A stretch of 64,000 nt of DNA from Pseudomonadota bacterium (GTDB lineage Bacteria > Pseudomonadota > Alphaproteobacteria > Sphingomonadales > Sphingomonadaceae), in NCBI GenBank assembly GCA_023394965.1, contig JAEWZX010000007.1:218087-282086 (forward strand), given 5' to 3'. The position numbers and the translations under genes were made by a program. Within the stretch, counting starts at the first letter, position 1. The number at the start of each line of letters is the position of its first letter. Shown piece by piece: positions 32,527-42,072 of this stretch. Under the pieces are notes generated by a model that was not told the DNA's origin, did no database searches, and saw only the letters and a program-made list of their open reading frames with translations.

Positions 32527-33543
32527 TCAATACCCCCGCGCGACGGCAAACAGCGCGGCCTGCGTCATCGCCTGGCGTGCCTTGCCATCGGGGAAGATCG
32601 ACAGGGCATCGATGGCCCGCTGGGCAAAATGGCGGGCACGCAGCTTGGTATCGGCCACGGCCTGATGCCGTTCGATCAGTTCGATGGCATGGTCCAGATC
32701 TTCGTCAGAAGTGCGGAAACCGCCAATCGCGGCCTTCCAGAATTCACGCTCTTCCTCGCTCCCGCGGGCATAGGCCAGGATGACGGGAAGCGTCATCTTG
32801 CCTTCGCGGAAATCGTCGCCACGGTCCTTGCCCATCGCCGCCGCGTTCGAATCGTAATCCAGCGCATCGTCGACCAGCTGGAAGGCAACGCCCAGATTGC
32901 GGCCATATTCGTCCAGCGCCTGTTCCTGTTCGTCACTGCATTCGGCAACCACGGCGGCGATCCGGCTGGCGGCCGCGAACAGGGCCGCGGTCTTGGCACG
33001 GATGATGTGGAGATAGCGCTGTTCGCTGGTGTCGATCCGGCGCTGGGCAGTCAGCTGATCGACTTCGCCTTCGGCAATGATCGCGCTGGCGCCCGACAGA
33101 ATTTTCAGCACCTTCAAACTGCCATCTTCGGTCATCAGTTCGAAAGACCGGCTGAACAGGAAATCGCCCACCAGAACGGTGGCCGGATTGCCATAGATGA
33201 TATTGGCCGCCGCCTTGCCGCGCCGCAGATCGCTGCCGTCCACGACATCGTCATGCAGCAGGGTGGCGGTGTGGATGAATTCCACCGCCGCGGCGAGCTT
33301 GTAATGGCGCGTGCCGCTGTAACCCACGAGATCCGCCCCGGCGAGCGTGAGCATCGGGCGCAGGCGCTTGCCCCCACCCGAGATCAGATGCCCCGCCAGT
33401 GCCGGGATCAGCGGCACTTCGCTTTGCATGCGATCGAGGATCACCTGGTTGACCTGGTTCATCCCATGCGCGGTCAGCGCCAGCATGGGTTCAATGGAGC
33501 CAGCCGGCTCCTTGCGCTTCAGGGGGATTACGTCAGCAGACAT
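32527..33543 (-). CDS. ispB: polyprenyl diphosphate synthase (octa/decaprenyl)
   Basis: A 338-residue trans-isoprenyl diphosphate synthase, probably making the ubiquinone side chain. Both aspartate-rich motifs are present: LLHDDVVDGSDLRRG as the first (DDxxD) and QLVDDALDYDSN as the second. ATG 33543 gives MSADVIPLKRK; the frame extends to 33624 but would overlap the divergent chorismate mutase start. Chain length cannot be read with confidence; Q-10 is usual for sphingomonads. Confidence 0.92.
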   Translation of the reverse strand: MSADVIPLKRKEPAGSIEPMLALTAHGMNQVNQVILDRMQSEVPLIPALAGHLISGGGKRLRPMLTLAGADLVGYSGTRHYKLAAAVEFIHTATLLHDDVVDGSDLRRGKAAANIIYGNPATVLVGDFLFSRSFELMTEDGSLKVLKILSGASAIIAEGEVDQLTAQRRIDTSEQRYLHIIRAKTAALFAAASRIAAVVAECSDEQEQALDEYGRNLGVAFQLVDDALDYDSNAAAMGKDRGDDFREGKMTLPVILAYARGSEEEREFWKAAIGGFRTSDEDLDHAIELIERHQAVADTKLRARHFAQRAIDALSIFPDGKARQAMTQAALFAVARGY

Positions 33544-33608
33544 TTCGGCTTGGCCATGGTCTGCCCAAGCTTTCTTGGCAAGACGCGATTTATCGCTAGC
33601 GTGCAACC

Positions 33609-33905
33609 ATGACCACAACGCCACAGCCCGACCCGGTCCTCGCCGGTTTCCGCAAGAGCATCGACAATATCGATGCCGCGCTCATCCACATGCTGGCCGA
33701 ACGTTTCCGGATCACTCAGGCGGTGGGGGAATACAAGGCCAAGGTCACTCTGCCCCCGGCCGACCCGTCGCGCGAAAAGGAACAGATCGCACGGCTGCGC
33801 AGACTGGCCGAAGAAAGCGAGCTGGACCCGGAATTCAGCGAGAAATTCCTGCGCTTCATCATCGACGAAGTGATCCGCCATCACGAACAGGCGGCGCAGC
33901 GTTAA
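33609..33905 (+). CDS. chorismate mutase (AroQ class)
   Basis: A 98-residue all-helical enzyme converting chorismate to prephenate for Phe/Tyr synthesis. It matches the AroQ pattern: FRKSIDNIDAALIHMLAERFRITQAVGEYKAK with the conserved active-site Arg and Lys, and a C-terminal helix ending FLRFIIDEVIRHH. It stands alone, divergent from ispB and convergent with the histidine kinase gene, whose stop is 7 bases away. Confidence 0.92.
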   Translation: MTTTPQPDPVLAGFRKSIDNIDAALIHMLAERFRITQAVGEYKAKVTLPPADPSREKEQIARLRRLAEESELDPEFSEKFLRFIIDEVIRHHEQAAQR

Positions 33906-33912
33906 GCCTGCG

Positions 33913-35394
33913 TCAGACTGCACTTCGGGGCAGGCTCAGCTTCACCAGCAGGCCGCCCAGATCTTCGCTTTCGCTCAGTTCGACCGACCCGCCGTAGATT
34001 TCGGCCACATCGCGCACGATCGACAGGCCAAGTCCGGTACCTGGCTTGCCCGTATCGAGACGCGCGCCGCGATCGAATATCCGCGCCCGGTCGGCTTCGG
34101 GAATGCCGGTGCCATCATCCTCGATCCAGATAACGCAGTCTTTCGCCTCGGGCTGGGCATCGATCGTCACGAAGACGCTGCCGCCACCGTATTTGGCGGC
34201 GTTTTCGATCAGATTGCCAAGGATCTCGTCCAGATCCTGCCGTTCGATCGACACCGCCGCATCGCGCTTGCCATCGAGATCGAAACGGGTCTCGTCATAA
34301 ATGCGGGTGACGGCGCGCAGCACGCTCTCCGCGCTGGGCCAGACATCCGCACGCGAATGGCCGCTCGCCCGGCGACCCACCGCCCGGGCCCGGGCCAGAT
34401 GGTGTTCGATATGGCGCTGCATGGTCTTGGTTTCGCGGCACACCAGATCGGATAGCTTGGGATCGTGGGCGGTAGCGGCATTGGTCAGCACGGTCAGCGG
34501 GGTCTTGAGCGCATGGGCCAGATTGCCCGCATGCATGCGCGCTTCTTCCGCCTGCTGTTCGGTATGGGCGAGCAGCGCGTTGATCTCTTCCACCAACGGT
34601 TCGACCTCGAGCGGGAGCGGTTCGGAAATGCGGTTCGCCCCTTCGCTGCGCATGGTCTGAATGGCGTTGCGCACCCGCCGCAGCGGTGACAGACCGTACC
34701 AGCTTTGCAGCATCGCCAGCGTCATCAGCCCCATGGCCAGTGCGGCGAAGCTCCACACCAGGATCGACCGGATGCGCCTGATCTGAAAGTCCAGCTCCCC
34801 TCGGGCAGAGGCAACGGCGAAGGTCCATTTCGTGTCGCTGTCGGGTAGCAGGACTGTCCGTTCGACAATACGCAGCGGTTCGCCTTCGAACTGGTCCGAA
34901 TTGTAGAAATGCGGCTCTGTATCGACATGGTCGCCCTGCAATTCCAGGCTGCGATCCCACAGGCTGCGGCTGGGGAACGGCTGATGCCCTTCCCCGGTGA
35001 CCTGCCAGTAAACCCCGCTATTGGGTTCGAGAAACCGCTGATCCCCGAGCGACCGATAGAGCTGCACATCGCCGAAGCTGTCGATTTCCGCGGTAGAGAT
35101 CAGCGCGGTCTGGACGTATTCCAGCTGTTCATCGAAATTGTCTTCCACCAGCCGGACCAGTGTCCGGTCGAGCGCGAAACCGCCGCCGAGCAGCAGGACG
35201 CTGATCCACAGCGCGGCAATCACCATCATGCGCCGCGCCAGGCTGCGCCGGGCCGACGGTTTGGCGATTGTCACCGGTTCACCGGCAGCAGCAGGGGCCG
35301 GCGGGACAGTCCCGACCGCCGCCGCCTCGCCGCCGTCTCCGTCAGGATGCGCGCGGCTGGTCGGCAGGGTCGTCGAGGCTGTAACCGAGTCCAC
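33913..35394 (-). CDS. sensor histidine kinase (PhoQ-like)
   Basis: A 493-residue membrane kinase. An N-terminal proline/alanine-rich cytosolic stretch is followed by a membrane helix (VIAALWISVLLLGGGFAL), a periplasmic sensor of about 150 residues, a second helix (ILVWSFAALAMGLMTLAML), a HAMP-like linker, His in AHALKTPLTVL, the N box ENAAKYGGG, and G boxes DDGTGIP and GTGLGLSI. The start is a GTG at 35394, giving a 53-base overlap with the response regulator; a later ATG near 35232 would remove the tail. It forms an operon with the regulator. Confidence 0.9.
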   Translation of the reverse strand: MDSVTASTTLPTSRAHPDGDGGEAAAVGTVPPAPAAAGEPVTIAKPSARRSLARRMMVIAALWISVLLLGGGFALDRTLVRLVEDNFDEQLEYVQTALISTAEIDSFGDVQLYRSLGDQRFLEPNSGVYWQVTGEGHQPFPSRSLWDRSLELQGDHVDTEPHFYNSDQFEGEPLRIVERTVLLPDSDTKWTFAVASARGELDFQIRRIRSILVWSFAALAMGLMTLAMLQSWYGLSPLRRVRNAIQTMRSEGANRISEPLPLEVEPLVEEINALLAHTEQQAEEARMHAGNLAHALKTPLTVLTNAATAHDPKLSDLVCRETKTMQRHIEHHLARARAVGRRASGHSRADVWPSAESVLRAVTRIYDETRFDLDGKRDAAVSIERQDLDEILGNLIENAAKYGGGSVFVTIDAQPEAKDCVIWIEDDGTGIPEADRARIFDRGARLDTGKPGTGLGLSIVRDVAEIYGGSVELSESEDLGGLLVKLSLPRSAV

Positions 35395-36022
35395 GGATCG
35401 TCGTGATCACTTCCGCACCCAGCTTCTTGCGGATGCGCGTAACAAAGACCTCGATCGTATTGGAATCGCGGTCGAAATCCTGATCGTAAATATGCTCGAT
35501 CAGTTCGGTGCGGCTGACCACCTTGCCCTTGTGGTGCATGAGATAGCTCAGCAGCTTGTATTCCTGCGCGGTCAGCTTGACCGGCTCACCCTGCAGGGTG
35601 ACCCTCCCGGACCGCGTATCGAGACGCACATCGCCCGCCGTCAGTTCGCTGGAGGTGTTGCCCGACGCGCGGCGGATCAGCGCCCGCAGCCGCGCAATCA
35701 GTTCTTCAGTCTGGAATGGCTTGGCGAGATAATCGTCCGCCCCCGCATCCAGCCCGGCGACCTTGTCAGACCAGCTATCCCGCGCGGTCAGCACCAGAAC
35801 CGGGAATTTGCGGCCTTCCTTGCGCCACATACCCAGCACGGTCAGCCCGTCGATCTCCGGCAGGCCGAGGTCGAGAATGACGGCGTCATATTCTTCGGTG
35901 CTGCCGAGAAAATGACCGTCTTCGCCATCGGTGGACAGATCCACCGCATAACCGTTCTGTTCGAGCGTCGACTTGAGTTGCTGGCCGAGCGTGGGCTCGT
36001 CCTCGACGATCAGGATCCTCAT
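35342..36022 (-). CDS. OmpR/PhoB-family response regulator
   Basis: A 226-residue regulator paired with the overlapping kinase. The receiver domain has acidic pocket VEDEP, phospho-acceptor Asp51 in AVILDLGLPEIDG, and LTARDSW and LAKPF for the conserved Thr and Lys. The C-terminal winged helix contains LTAQEYKLLSYLMHHKGKVVSR and the recognition helix DSNTIEVFVTRIRKKLG. The arrangement with a PepSY protein upstream resembles PhoP/QseB-type systems that sense the envelope. Confidence 0.95.
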   Translation of the reverse strand: MRILIVEDEPTLGQQLKSTLEQNGYAVDLSTDGEDGHFLGSTEEYDAVILDLGLPEIDGLTVLGMWRKEGRKFPVLVLTARDSWSDKVAGLDAGADDYLAKPFQTEELIARLRALIRRASGNTSSELTAGDVRLDTRSGRVTLQGEPVKLTAQEYKLLSYLMHHKGKVVSRTELIEHIYDQDFDRDSNTIEVFVTRIRKKLGAEVITTIRGLGYSLDDPADQPRAS

Positions 36023-36117
36023 GAATGTCCGTCCTTGAATTGCTTGGGCCGCGTTTCGTTCATGTAGATGAACGCGTCAACCTGAACGGGGTTTCACCGA
36101 CGCAATCATACCGGCAA

Positions 36118-36423
36118 TCAGCGGCTGCGACGCAGCACTTTGCCGGTGCGGGCATCGACATCGACATACATTACCCGCCCATCCTTGATGAACTTGAGGC
36201 GATAGGCCATCGCGGTCGAATCATAGGCCGGGCCGAGATATTCGGCCCCGCGCATGCTTGGCAGAACGCGGGACTCGATCTCGCGAAGCTGCAGGATATT
36301 ACCCGCGCTCATTTCCCGTCGCGCCTCACCCTGTTCAGAACGACGCTGGGCGAAGGCCGGATCAGCCATCATCGGACCGGCAATCAGTCCAAGGGCGAGA
36401 AGAGAGGCAAACATGCGCTTCAT
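36118..36423 (-). CDS. secreted PepSY-domain protein
   Basis: A 101-residue periplasmic protein with a clear signal peptide (MKRMFASLLALGLIAGPMMADPAFAQ, cleavage after AFA). The mature part ends in a PepSY-type strand pair YRLKFIKDGRVMYVDVDARTGKVL. ATG 36423 is used; the frame extends upstream without a signal sequence. It lies 95 bases upstream of the response regulator on the same strand and is often part of such two-component operons, possibly modulating the sensor. Confidence 0.88.
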   Translation of the reverse strand: MKRMFASLLALGLIAGPMMADPAFAQRRSEQGEARREMSAGNILQLREIESRVLPSMRGAEYLGPAYDSTAMAYRLKFIKDGRVMYVDVDARTGKVLRRSR

Positions 36424-36491
36424 GATGCGACCATGCCTAGTCCGGCAGCATTGAACAAGGTGTGAATGCTGCCGAACCAATGCGTTAAGCC

Positions 36492-37211
36492 CTAGCGGGT
36501 CATCTCGAACTTGACCGTGAGCGAAACCATGGTGCCGACCAGGCCCGGTTCAACCGGCGTGGGCGCAGCCTGCATTTCGACCCTCTTGAAAGAATCGGAC
36601 TGGACGTAAGGCATCGGGCGGCTGGGAACCATGGATTCATTCACCTCGAGCAGACGCACCCCGGAAAATCCCGACCAGCGTGCATATTCTTCTGCCTGCG
36701 CCTGCGCCTTGTCGAACGCCGCCTTACGGGCCTGTGCCCGAGCGCTGGTGTCGTCGTCGAGCGAGAAATTCGGGCCATTGATATCGGTTGCCCCCGCGGC
36801 AACCAGCGCGTCCAGCACCTCGCCAGCACGCGGCACATCGCGCAGGGTGACATTCACCCGGTTCGACGCCTGATAGCCGCGGAAGACCTGCCGGGAGGTG
36901 TTCTGATCGTAATCATACTGCGCGCTCAGATTGATGCCGGTTGTCTGGATATCCTTGCTCTTGATGCCCAGTGCCTTGATCCGATCGATGACAGCATTCA
37001 TTTCGCGCGCGTTGATGCGCATGGCTTCTACAGCAGTGGTCGCCTGACTGGTCACGCCGGCACCGATATCGACGATGTCGGGCTTGGCATCGACGGTTTC
37101 GGATACCGACAGTTCGACCACCGGACCCTGCGACTGGATCTGAACCTCTGCCGCCTGCGCCCCGGAAGCAACAGCAGCAGCGGCAAGAACGGGTATCGCA
37201 TAACGGATCAT
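36492..37211 (-). CDS. SIMPL (DUF541) domain periplasmic protein
   Basis: A 239-residue exported protein: signal peptide (MIRYAIPVLAAAAVASGAQA), then the SIMPL domain with the GPVVELSVSETVDAKPDIVDI strand, the IKSKDIQTTGINL segment and DALVAAGATDINGP. Family members such as YggE are linked to oxidative stress; the biochemical role is unknown. ATG 37211 gives the proper signal peptide. It precedes the PepSY gene on the same strand by 68 bases. Confidence 0.93.
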   Translation of the reverse strand: MIRYAIPVLAAAAVASGAQAAEVQIQSQGPVVELSVSETVDAKPDIVDIGAGVTSQATTAVEAMRINAREMNAVIDRIKALGIKSKDIQTTGINLSAQYDYDQNTSRQVFRGYQASNRVNVTLRDVPRAGEVLDALVAAGATDINGPNFSLDDDTSARAQARKAAFDKAQAQAEEYARWSGFSGVRLLEVNESMVPSRPMPYVQSDSFKRVEMQAAPTPVEPGLVGTMVSLTVKFEMTR

Positions 37212-37337
37212 CAAATCACTCCTCATTGGTTGGTGGGCTTGTCGGCTTTCCGGGTTTACGGCTTGCTGAACGGATCTGTTCCCGCTTTCCTCTCCGCGAG
37301 CTTGACGCTAGCCCACCAGTCGAACCGAGGGGGAAAC

Positions 37338-38903
37338 ATGAAAATCTGGAAAGCCGCATTCGCCGCATTGGCCACCATGAGCATGCAGCCGCTGGCCGCC
37401 GAAATGGCGCCCGTGCCGGATCGCGCGTCGAACGAAGGCGAAGGGCCGTTCGGCAAGCTGCTGATCCGCGGCGCAACGGTGATCGAAGGCAGCGGTGCCC
37501 CACCCTCCGGCCCGGTCGACATCATGGTCGAAGGCAACCGCATCGCCGCGCTCTATCCGCGTTCTGCACCGGAAAGCGAAGTGCGCGCGGCCCAGCGCGT
37601 AATCGATGCAGCTGGCATGTATGTGCTTCCCGGTTTCGTCGATGTTCACGGCCACAATGGCGATGAAGGCAAGGCCGCCCAGCCATCCTATGGATACAAG
37701 CTGTGGCTGGCCCACGGCGTCACGACCGTGCGCGGTGTAAGCTTTTATTTCGGCGCCGGCACGCCCGATCTGTCCGATGCCAGCCGCAGCGCGGCGAACA
37801 CGATCACCGCACCGCGGCTGATCCCCTATGCCGTGTTTGGCGATAAATGGTCGGGCGGCAATCCCGACAGCCCGGCCAAGGCCCGCGAATGGGTGCGCTG
37901 GGCCAAGGCGCAGGGCTATTGGGGCATCAAGTTCTTTAATTCCTCGTCCCCCGAAGTGCTGGGTGCGGCGCTCGAGGAAGCGAAGAAACAGCAGATGGGT
38001 ACCGTCGCCCATCTGGCGCAGACCGGCGTGGCCGAAGTCAATGCCCGCAAGGCGGTGGAACTGGGCCTTGGCGGCGTGACCCATTTTTACGGCCATTTCG
38101 AAAGCCTGTTGAAGGACGGGCTGCCCTACTATCCCGAAGACTATAATTATTCGGACGAACAATCGCGTTTCGCATGGGTCGCGCAGCTTGCGCCGCAGGC
38201 TGTCGAACCGGGTAGCGAGAAGTGGGACGATTATGTCGATTTCCTGGTCGAAAGCGGGGTCACGCTCAGCCCCACCTTCAACATCTATTCCGCCAGCCGC
38301 GACGTGATGGCCGCCAGGACACGGGACTGGCATGAAAAATACACCATCCCATCCCTGATGGATTTCTACGCTCCCAGCGCCACAAATCACGGCAGCTATT
38401 ACAAGGACTGGACCACCGAAGACGAAGTCGCCTGGCGAAAGTTCTATGCCAAGTGGTTTGCCCTGACGAAGGACTTCCACGATCACGGCGGGCGCGTCAC
38501 CGCCGGGTCCGATCCGGGCTATATCTACCAGACCTGGGGTTTTGCCTATATCGGCGAACTGGAGATGCTGCGCGAAGCAGGCCTGTCGCCCCTCGCCGTG
38601 ATCCGCGCCGCCACGATCGACGGCGCGCGCGAGATTTACGAGCCACGCGGCCAGGAACCGCCCATGGGCCGGATCGCCGTGGGCCAGCTGGCCGATCTGG
38701 TGATCGTGCCGGAAAACCCGCTGGCGAACTTCAAGGTGCTGTATGGCACCGGGCATACCCGCCTCAATCGAAACAATGGCGCAATCGAACAGGTCGGCGG
38801 CGTCCGCTGGACGATCAAGGACGGCATTGTTTACGATGCACAGCAGCTGCTGGCGGATGTAGCCCGCATGGCCGATGAACAGCGCGCGACCCGGCCACAA
38901 TAA
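37338..38903 (+). CDS. exported amidohydrolase family protein
   Basis: A 521-residue metal-dependent hydrolase with a signal peptide (MKIWKAAFAALATMSMQPLAA). The TIM-barrel metal site is visible: VLPGFVDVHGHN on the first strand, HLAQTG and VTHFYGHFES for later histidines, and TAGSDPG for the terminal aspartate; an N-terminal composite strand (GKLLIRGATVIEG) and a C-terminal GRIAVGQLADLVIV complete the family fold. The substrate is unknown; exported members act on peptides or cyclic amides. A strong GAGGGGGAAAC site precedes the ATG. Confidence 0.9.
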   Translation: MKIWKAAFAALATMSMQPLAAEMAPVPDRASNEGEGPFGKLLIRGATVIEGSGAPPSGPVDIMVEGNRIAALYPRSAPESEVRAAQRVIDAAGMYVLPGFVDVHGHNGDEGKAAQPSYGYKLWLAHGVTTVRGVSFYFGAGTPDLSDASRSAANTITAPRLIPYAVFGDKWSGGNPDSPAKAREWVRWAKAQGYWGIKFFNSSSPEVLGAALEEAKKQQMGTVAHLAQTGVAEVNARKAVELGLGGVTHFYGHFESLLKDGLPYYPEDYNYSDEQSRFAWVAQLAPQAVEPGSEKWDDYVDFLVESGVTLSPTFNIYSASRDVMAARTRDWHEKYTIPSLMDFYAPSATNHGSYYKDWTTEDEVAWRKFYAKWFALTKDFHDHGGRVTAGSDPGYIYQTWGFAYIGELEMLREAGLSPLAVIRAATIDGAREIYEPRGQEPPMGRIAVGQLADLVIVPENPLANFKVLYGTGHTRLNRNNGAIEQVGGVRWTIKDGIVYDAQQLLADVARMADEQRATRPQ

Positions 38904-38996
38904 GGCATTGCGAGAAGCGCTGGCCACCGGCCGTCGCAAGGACTGATGAGGTGAAGGCTTGCCGGACCGCCGCTGCGCGCCTACCTGGCGCGGGCT

Positions 38997-40802
38997 ATGG
39001 CACAGCCCCCAATCCTCAGCCTTGAAGGCATGGCCCTGCAGCAGGGCGGCAAATGGCTGTTCGGCGGCCCGGACCACGATCCGCTGGACCTTCACATCGG
39101 CCCGCGCGACCGGATCGCGCTGATCGGCCGCAATGGCGTGGGCAAGACCACGCTGTTTCGCATGATCGACGGTCGGGTCGATACCGATGCCGGCGTTCGC
39201 AAGACCAAGCCGGCCATGCGCATTGTCCTGCTGGAACAGGACCCGGACCTGACCGGCCATGCCACGCTGATGGACTGGGCGCTGGCGGGCGACCACGCGC
39301 CGCAGGAACACGAGGTCGAGGCGATTGCCGGTCAGCTCGGCATCGACATGAGCCGCGAGACCAAGGGTGCCAGCGGTGGCGAGAAACGCCGCGCTGCGAT
39401 CGCCCGGGCCTTGGCGCAGGACCCGGACCTGCTGTTGATGGACGAGCCGACCAACCATCTCGACCTTGGTGCGATCGACTGGCTGGAAAGCTGGCTTGAC
39501 CGGTACCGGGGCGCATTCGTGGTCATCAGCCACGACCGTACCTTCCTCAAGCGGCTGACGCGGTCCACCCTGTGGCTCGACCGCGGAAACCTGCGCCGCA
39601 GGGAAATTGGCTTCGGCGGGTATGAGGCGTGGGAAGAACAGGTCTATGCGGAAGAAGCGCGCGCGGCGGAAAAGCTGGACGCCAAGCTCAAGCTGGAAGC
39701 CCACTGGCTCGAACGCGGGGTGACTGCGCGGCGCAAGCGCAATCAGGGGCGGCTCGAAAAGCTGGGCCAGATGCGCGCGCAACGCGCCTCCATGATCACC
39801 GCCGCTGGAACCGCCAAGCTGCAGCTCGCAACCGAAGCAGAGTTCAAGTCGAAATCGGTGATCGCGGTTCAGGATATCACCAAATCCTATGGCGAGCGGA
39901 CCATCATCAAGCCGTTCAGCCTGCGCATCCAGCGCGGCGACCGGATCGGGATCGTCGGGTCCAATGGCGCGGGCAAGACCACCTTGCTGAAAATGCTGAC
40001 CGGCGAGCTGGAGCCCGACAGCGGCACGGTGGATATCGCCAAGACGCTGACCGGCGTGATGATCGACCAGCAGCGCCAGTTGCTCACTGCCGACAAGACC
40101 GTGCGGCAGGTGCTGGCCGAAGGCGGCGACTGGATCGACGTGCGTGGCAACCGCAAGCATGTGCAGGCCTATCTCAAGGACTTCCTGTTCGATCCCAAGA
40201 TCGTCGACATGAAGGTGGCAGTGCTTTCCGGCGGCGAACGCAGCCGCCTGTTGCTGGCGCGCGAATTTGCCAAGGCATCCAATCTGCTGGTGCTGGACGA
40301 GCCGACCAACGATCTCGATCTCGAAACGCTCGACCTGCTGCAGGAAGTCATCGCCGATTACGAAGGCACCGTGCTGATCGTCAGCCACGACCGCGACTTT
40401 CTGGACCGGACGGTGACCATAACCCTGGGCCTCGATGGCACCGGCAAGGTCGATGTGGTGGCCGGCGGTTACGAGGATTGGGAAGCCAAGCGGCGGCAGC
40501 CGGCTTCCGGCAAAACCCGGAGTGTGACGGACGGCAACAAACACACCGCCCCCGCCCCGCCACCGCCGAAATCGGCCAAGCTTTCCTACAAGGATCAGCG
40601 CGATTACGAGCTGCTGCCCGCGCGCATAGAGGAGCTGGAGACCGCCATTGCCAAGGGCGAGGAAATCCTGTCCGACCCCGCCCTCTACACCTCCGACCCG
40701 CAGAAATTCGCCAATATCTCCAAGGGTATAGAAAACGCCCGCAGTGAAAAAGACGCGGCGGAGGAGCGCTGGCTGGCGTTGGCCGAGCTGGTCGAGGGAT
40801 GA
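38997..40802 (+). CDS. ABC-F family ATPase (Uup-like)
   Basis: A 601-residue soluble protein with two ABC cassettes and no membrane domain. Cassette 1 has GRNGVGKT, the signature GASGGEKRRAAIARAL and LMDEPTNHLD; cassette 2 has GSNGAGKT, LSGGERSRLLLA and LDEPTNDLD. The two are joined by the ABC_tran_Xtn linker, and the C-terminal region is charged with coiled-coil character, as in Uup. Roles are in ribosome-associated or DNA-precise-excision functions. It overlaps the uracil-DNA glycosylase gene by 4 bases. Confidence 0.93.
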   Translation: MAQPPILSLEGMALQQGGKWLFGGPDHDPLDLHIGPRDRIALIGRNGVGKTTLFRMIDGRVDTDAGVRKTKPAMRIVLLEQDPDLTGHATLMDWALAGDHAPQEHEVEAIAGQLGIDMSRETKGASGGEKRRAAIARALAQDPDLLLMDEPTNHLDLGAIDWLESWLDRYRGAFVVISHDRTFLKRLTRSTLWLDRGNLRRREIGFGGYEAWEEQVYAEEARAAEKLDAKLKLEAHWLERGVTARRKRNQGRLEKLGQMRAQRASMITAAGTAKLQLATEAEFKSKSVIAVQDITKSYGERTIIKPFSLRIQRGDRIGIVGSNGAGKTTLLKMLTGELEPDSGTVDIAKTLTGVMIDQQRQLLTADKTVRQVLAEGGDWIDVRGNRKHVQAYLKDFLFDPKIVDMKVAVLSGGERSRLLLAREFAKASNLLVLDEPTNDLDLETLDLLQEVIADYEGTVLIVSHDRDFLDRTVTITLGLDGTGKVDVVAGGYEDWEAKRRQPASGKTRSVTDGNKHTAPAPPPPKSAKLSYKDQRDYELLPARIEELETAIAKGEEILSDPALYTSDPQKFANISKGIENARSEKDAAEERWLALAELVEG

Positions 40803-41380
40803 GCCTGCAGGCCGACATTGCGGCCTGCCGGATCTGTGCCGAACACCTGCCCCACGGCGTGCGCCCGGTCGCCAGCTTTTCGGCAACCGCGCGGTTGCTC
40901 ATCATCGGGCAGGCACCGGGCAGCAAGGTCCACGAAAGCGGCATTCCGTGGGACGATGCCAGCGGCGACCGCCTGCGCGACTGGACCGGCCTGAGGAGAG
41001 ACACGATGTACGATCCCGCGCGGGTCGCGCTGGTGCCGATGGGGTTCTGCTATCCCGGCAAAGCCAGCGGTGGCGACAAGCCGCCCCGCCCCGAATGTGC
41101 GCCGCAATGGCATGGGAAAGTGCTGGCCGAATTGCCGGAAGACCGGCTGACGCTGCTCGTCGGCACCTATGCCCAGCAGGCCTATCTGCCGGAAACCAGG
41201 CGCTGGACGATGGCGGAACGGGTGCGTCGCTTCGATGAATTCGGACCGGACATCATTCCCCTGCCCCACCCGGCATGGCGCAGCACGCTGTTCATGCGCG
41301 CCAATCCATGGTTTGCAGAAGATCTGCTGCCCATACTGCGCCGCCGTGTGGCCGAAGTGATGGTGGGCGCTACGCCTTGA
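40799..41380 (+). CDS. uracil-DNA glycosylase superfamily protein
   Basis: A 193-residue protein with the UDG-fold motifs: LLIIGQAPGSKVHESGIPWDD (motif 1) and LPHPAWRS (the HPSxR-like motif 2). A CRIC pair near the N-terminus is the only cysteine pair, fewer than the four cluster ligands of family 4 enzymes, so an Fe-S cluster is doubtful. Activity on uracil or other lesions is not established for this subgroup. It is translationally coupled to the ABC-F gene through an ATGA overlap, and its end overlaps the convergent GST by 11 bases. Confidence 0.85.
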   Translation: MSLQADIAACRICAEHLPHGVRPVASFSATARLLIIGQAPGSKVHESGIPWDDASGDRLRDWTGLRRDTMYDPARVALVPMGFCYPGKASGGDKPPRPECAPQWHGKVLAELPEDRLTLLVGTYAQQAYLPETRRWTMAERVRRFDEFGPDIIPLPHPAWRSTLFMRANPWFAEDLLPILRRRVAEVMVGATP

Positions 41381-41957
41381 TCAACCCTTCCGCCTTCATC
41401 GCCTGCGTCACCGCCGCGCGCTGCTTGTTCCGATCGCGATAGTCGATCAGCGACTGAGGCGGATCGATGCCGAACTTGTCGGCCCACAGCAGCGTCACGA
41501 ACAGATAGTTGTCGGCCACGGTGGGGCCATTACCGACCAGCCAATCCCTGCCGTCCATCAATTTCTCGGTCAGGCGATAGGTTTTGGCCAGTTCGTCTTT
41601 CGCCTTGCCCTGCCGGTCGTCGCTGTCCTGCCCGAAGAGCGGAGCGTAACCGCCGTGAATTTCGGTGCCGATGAAGCCGATCCATTCGAACAGCCTGAAC
41701 ATATCCGCCCCATCCGGCAGCGTGCCGGTTTTCTGCGCGATATAGGTCAGGACGGCGGGATTTTCCGTCAGCAATTCCATATCGCCATCGGAAATCGCCG
41801 GAACATAGCCGCGCTGGCTGATGGTGTAGAAATCGGTCCCATCCTCTGTCTTGTGCGTGCCGAGATCGACCTTGACCGTGTCGTAATCCCCGCCCCATTC
41901 TTCCAGCGCGATATGGGAAGCAAGGCTGCACGCACCGGGTGAGTAATACAGTTTCAC
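41370..41957 (-). CDS. glutathione S-transferase family protein
   Basis: A 195-residue cytosolic protein. The N-terminal thioredoxin-fold domain begins MKLYYSPGACSLASHIAL, the beta-class start with Ser/Cys near position 10-11, and has GYVPAI (cis-proline) and LTENPAVLTYIA for glutathione gamma-glutamyl binding. The C-terminal helical domain carries the capping-box region GNGPTVADNYLF. Substrate unknown. It overlaps the uracil-DNA glycosylase gene at its 3' end, convergently. Confidence 0.92.
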   Translation of the reverse strand: MKLYYSPGACSLASHIALEEWGGDYDTVKVDLGTHKTEDGTDFYTISQRGYVPAISDGDMELLTENPAVLTYIAQKTGTLPDGADMFRLFEWIGFIGTEIHGGYAPLFGQDSDDRQGKAKDELAKTYRLTEKLMDGRDWLVGNGPTVADNYLFVTLLWADKFGIDPPQSLIDYRDRNKQRAAVTQAMKAEGLIKA

Positions 41958-42072
41958 GAATGAAATCTCCTATATGTCTGCCCATGCAACGCGCCGCACG
42001 ATGGCTTTGCTCCACACTTTCTGCCGTTCATCCTTCGGGCATCAGGTTGACAGGTTGACAGTGTCCTGACGA

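Noticed and set aside
30069..32783. A 904-codon open frame on the plus strand
   Set aside because: It is antisense to hrpB, which has all helicase motifs; its own translation is low-complexity Arg/Pro/Gly-rich.
37308..40886. A 1192-codon open frame on the minus strand
   Set aside because: It lies opposite the amidohydrolase and ABC-F genes, which have full family motifs; the antisense translation shows no motif and only reflects GC-rich codon bias.
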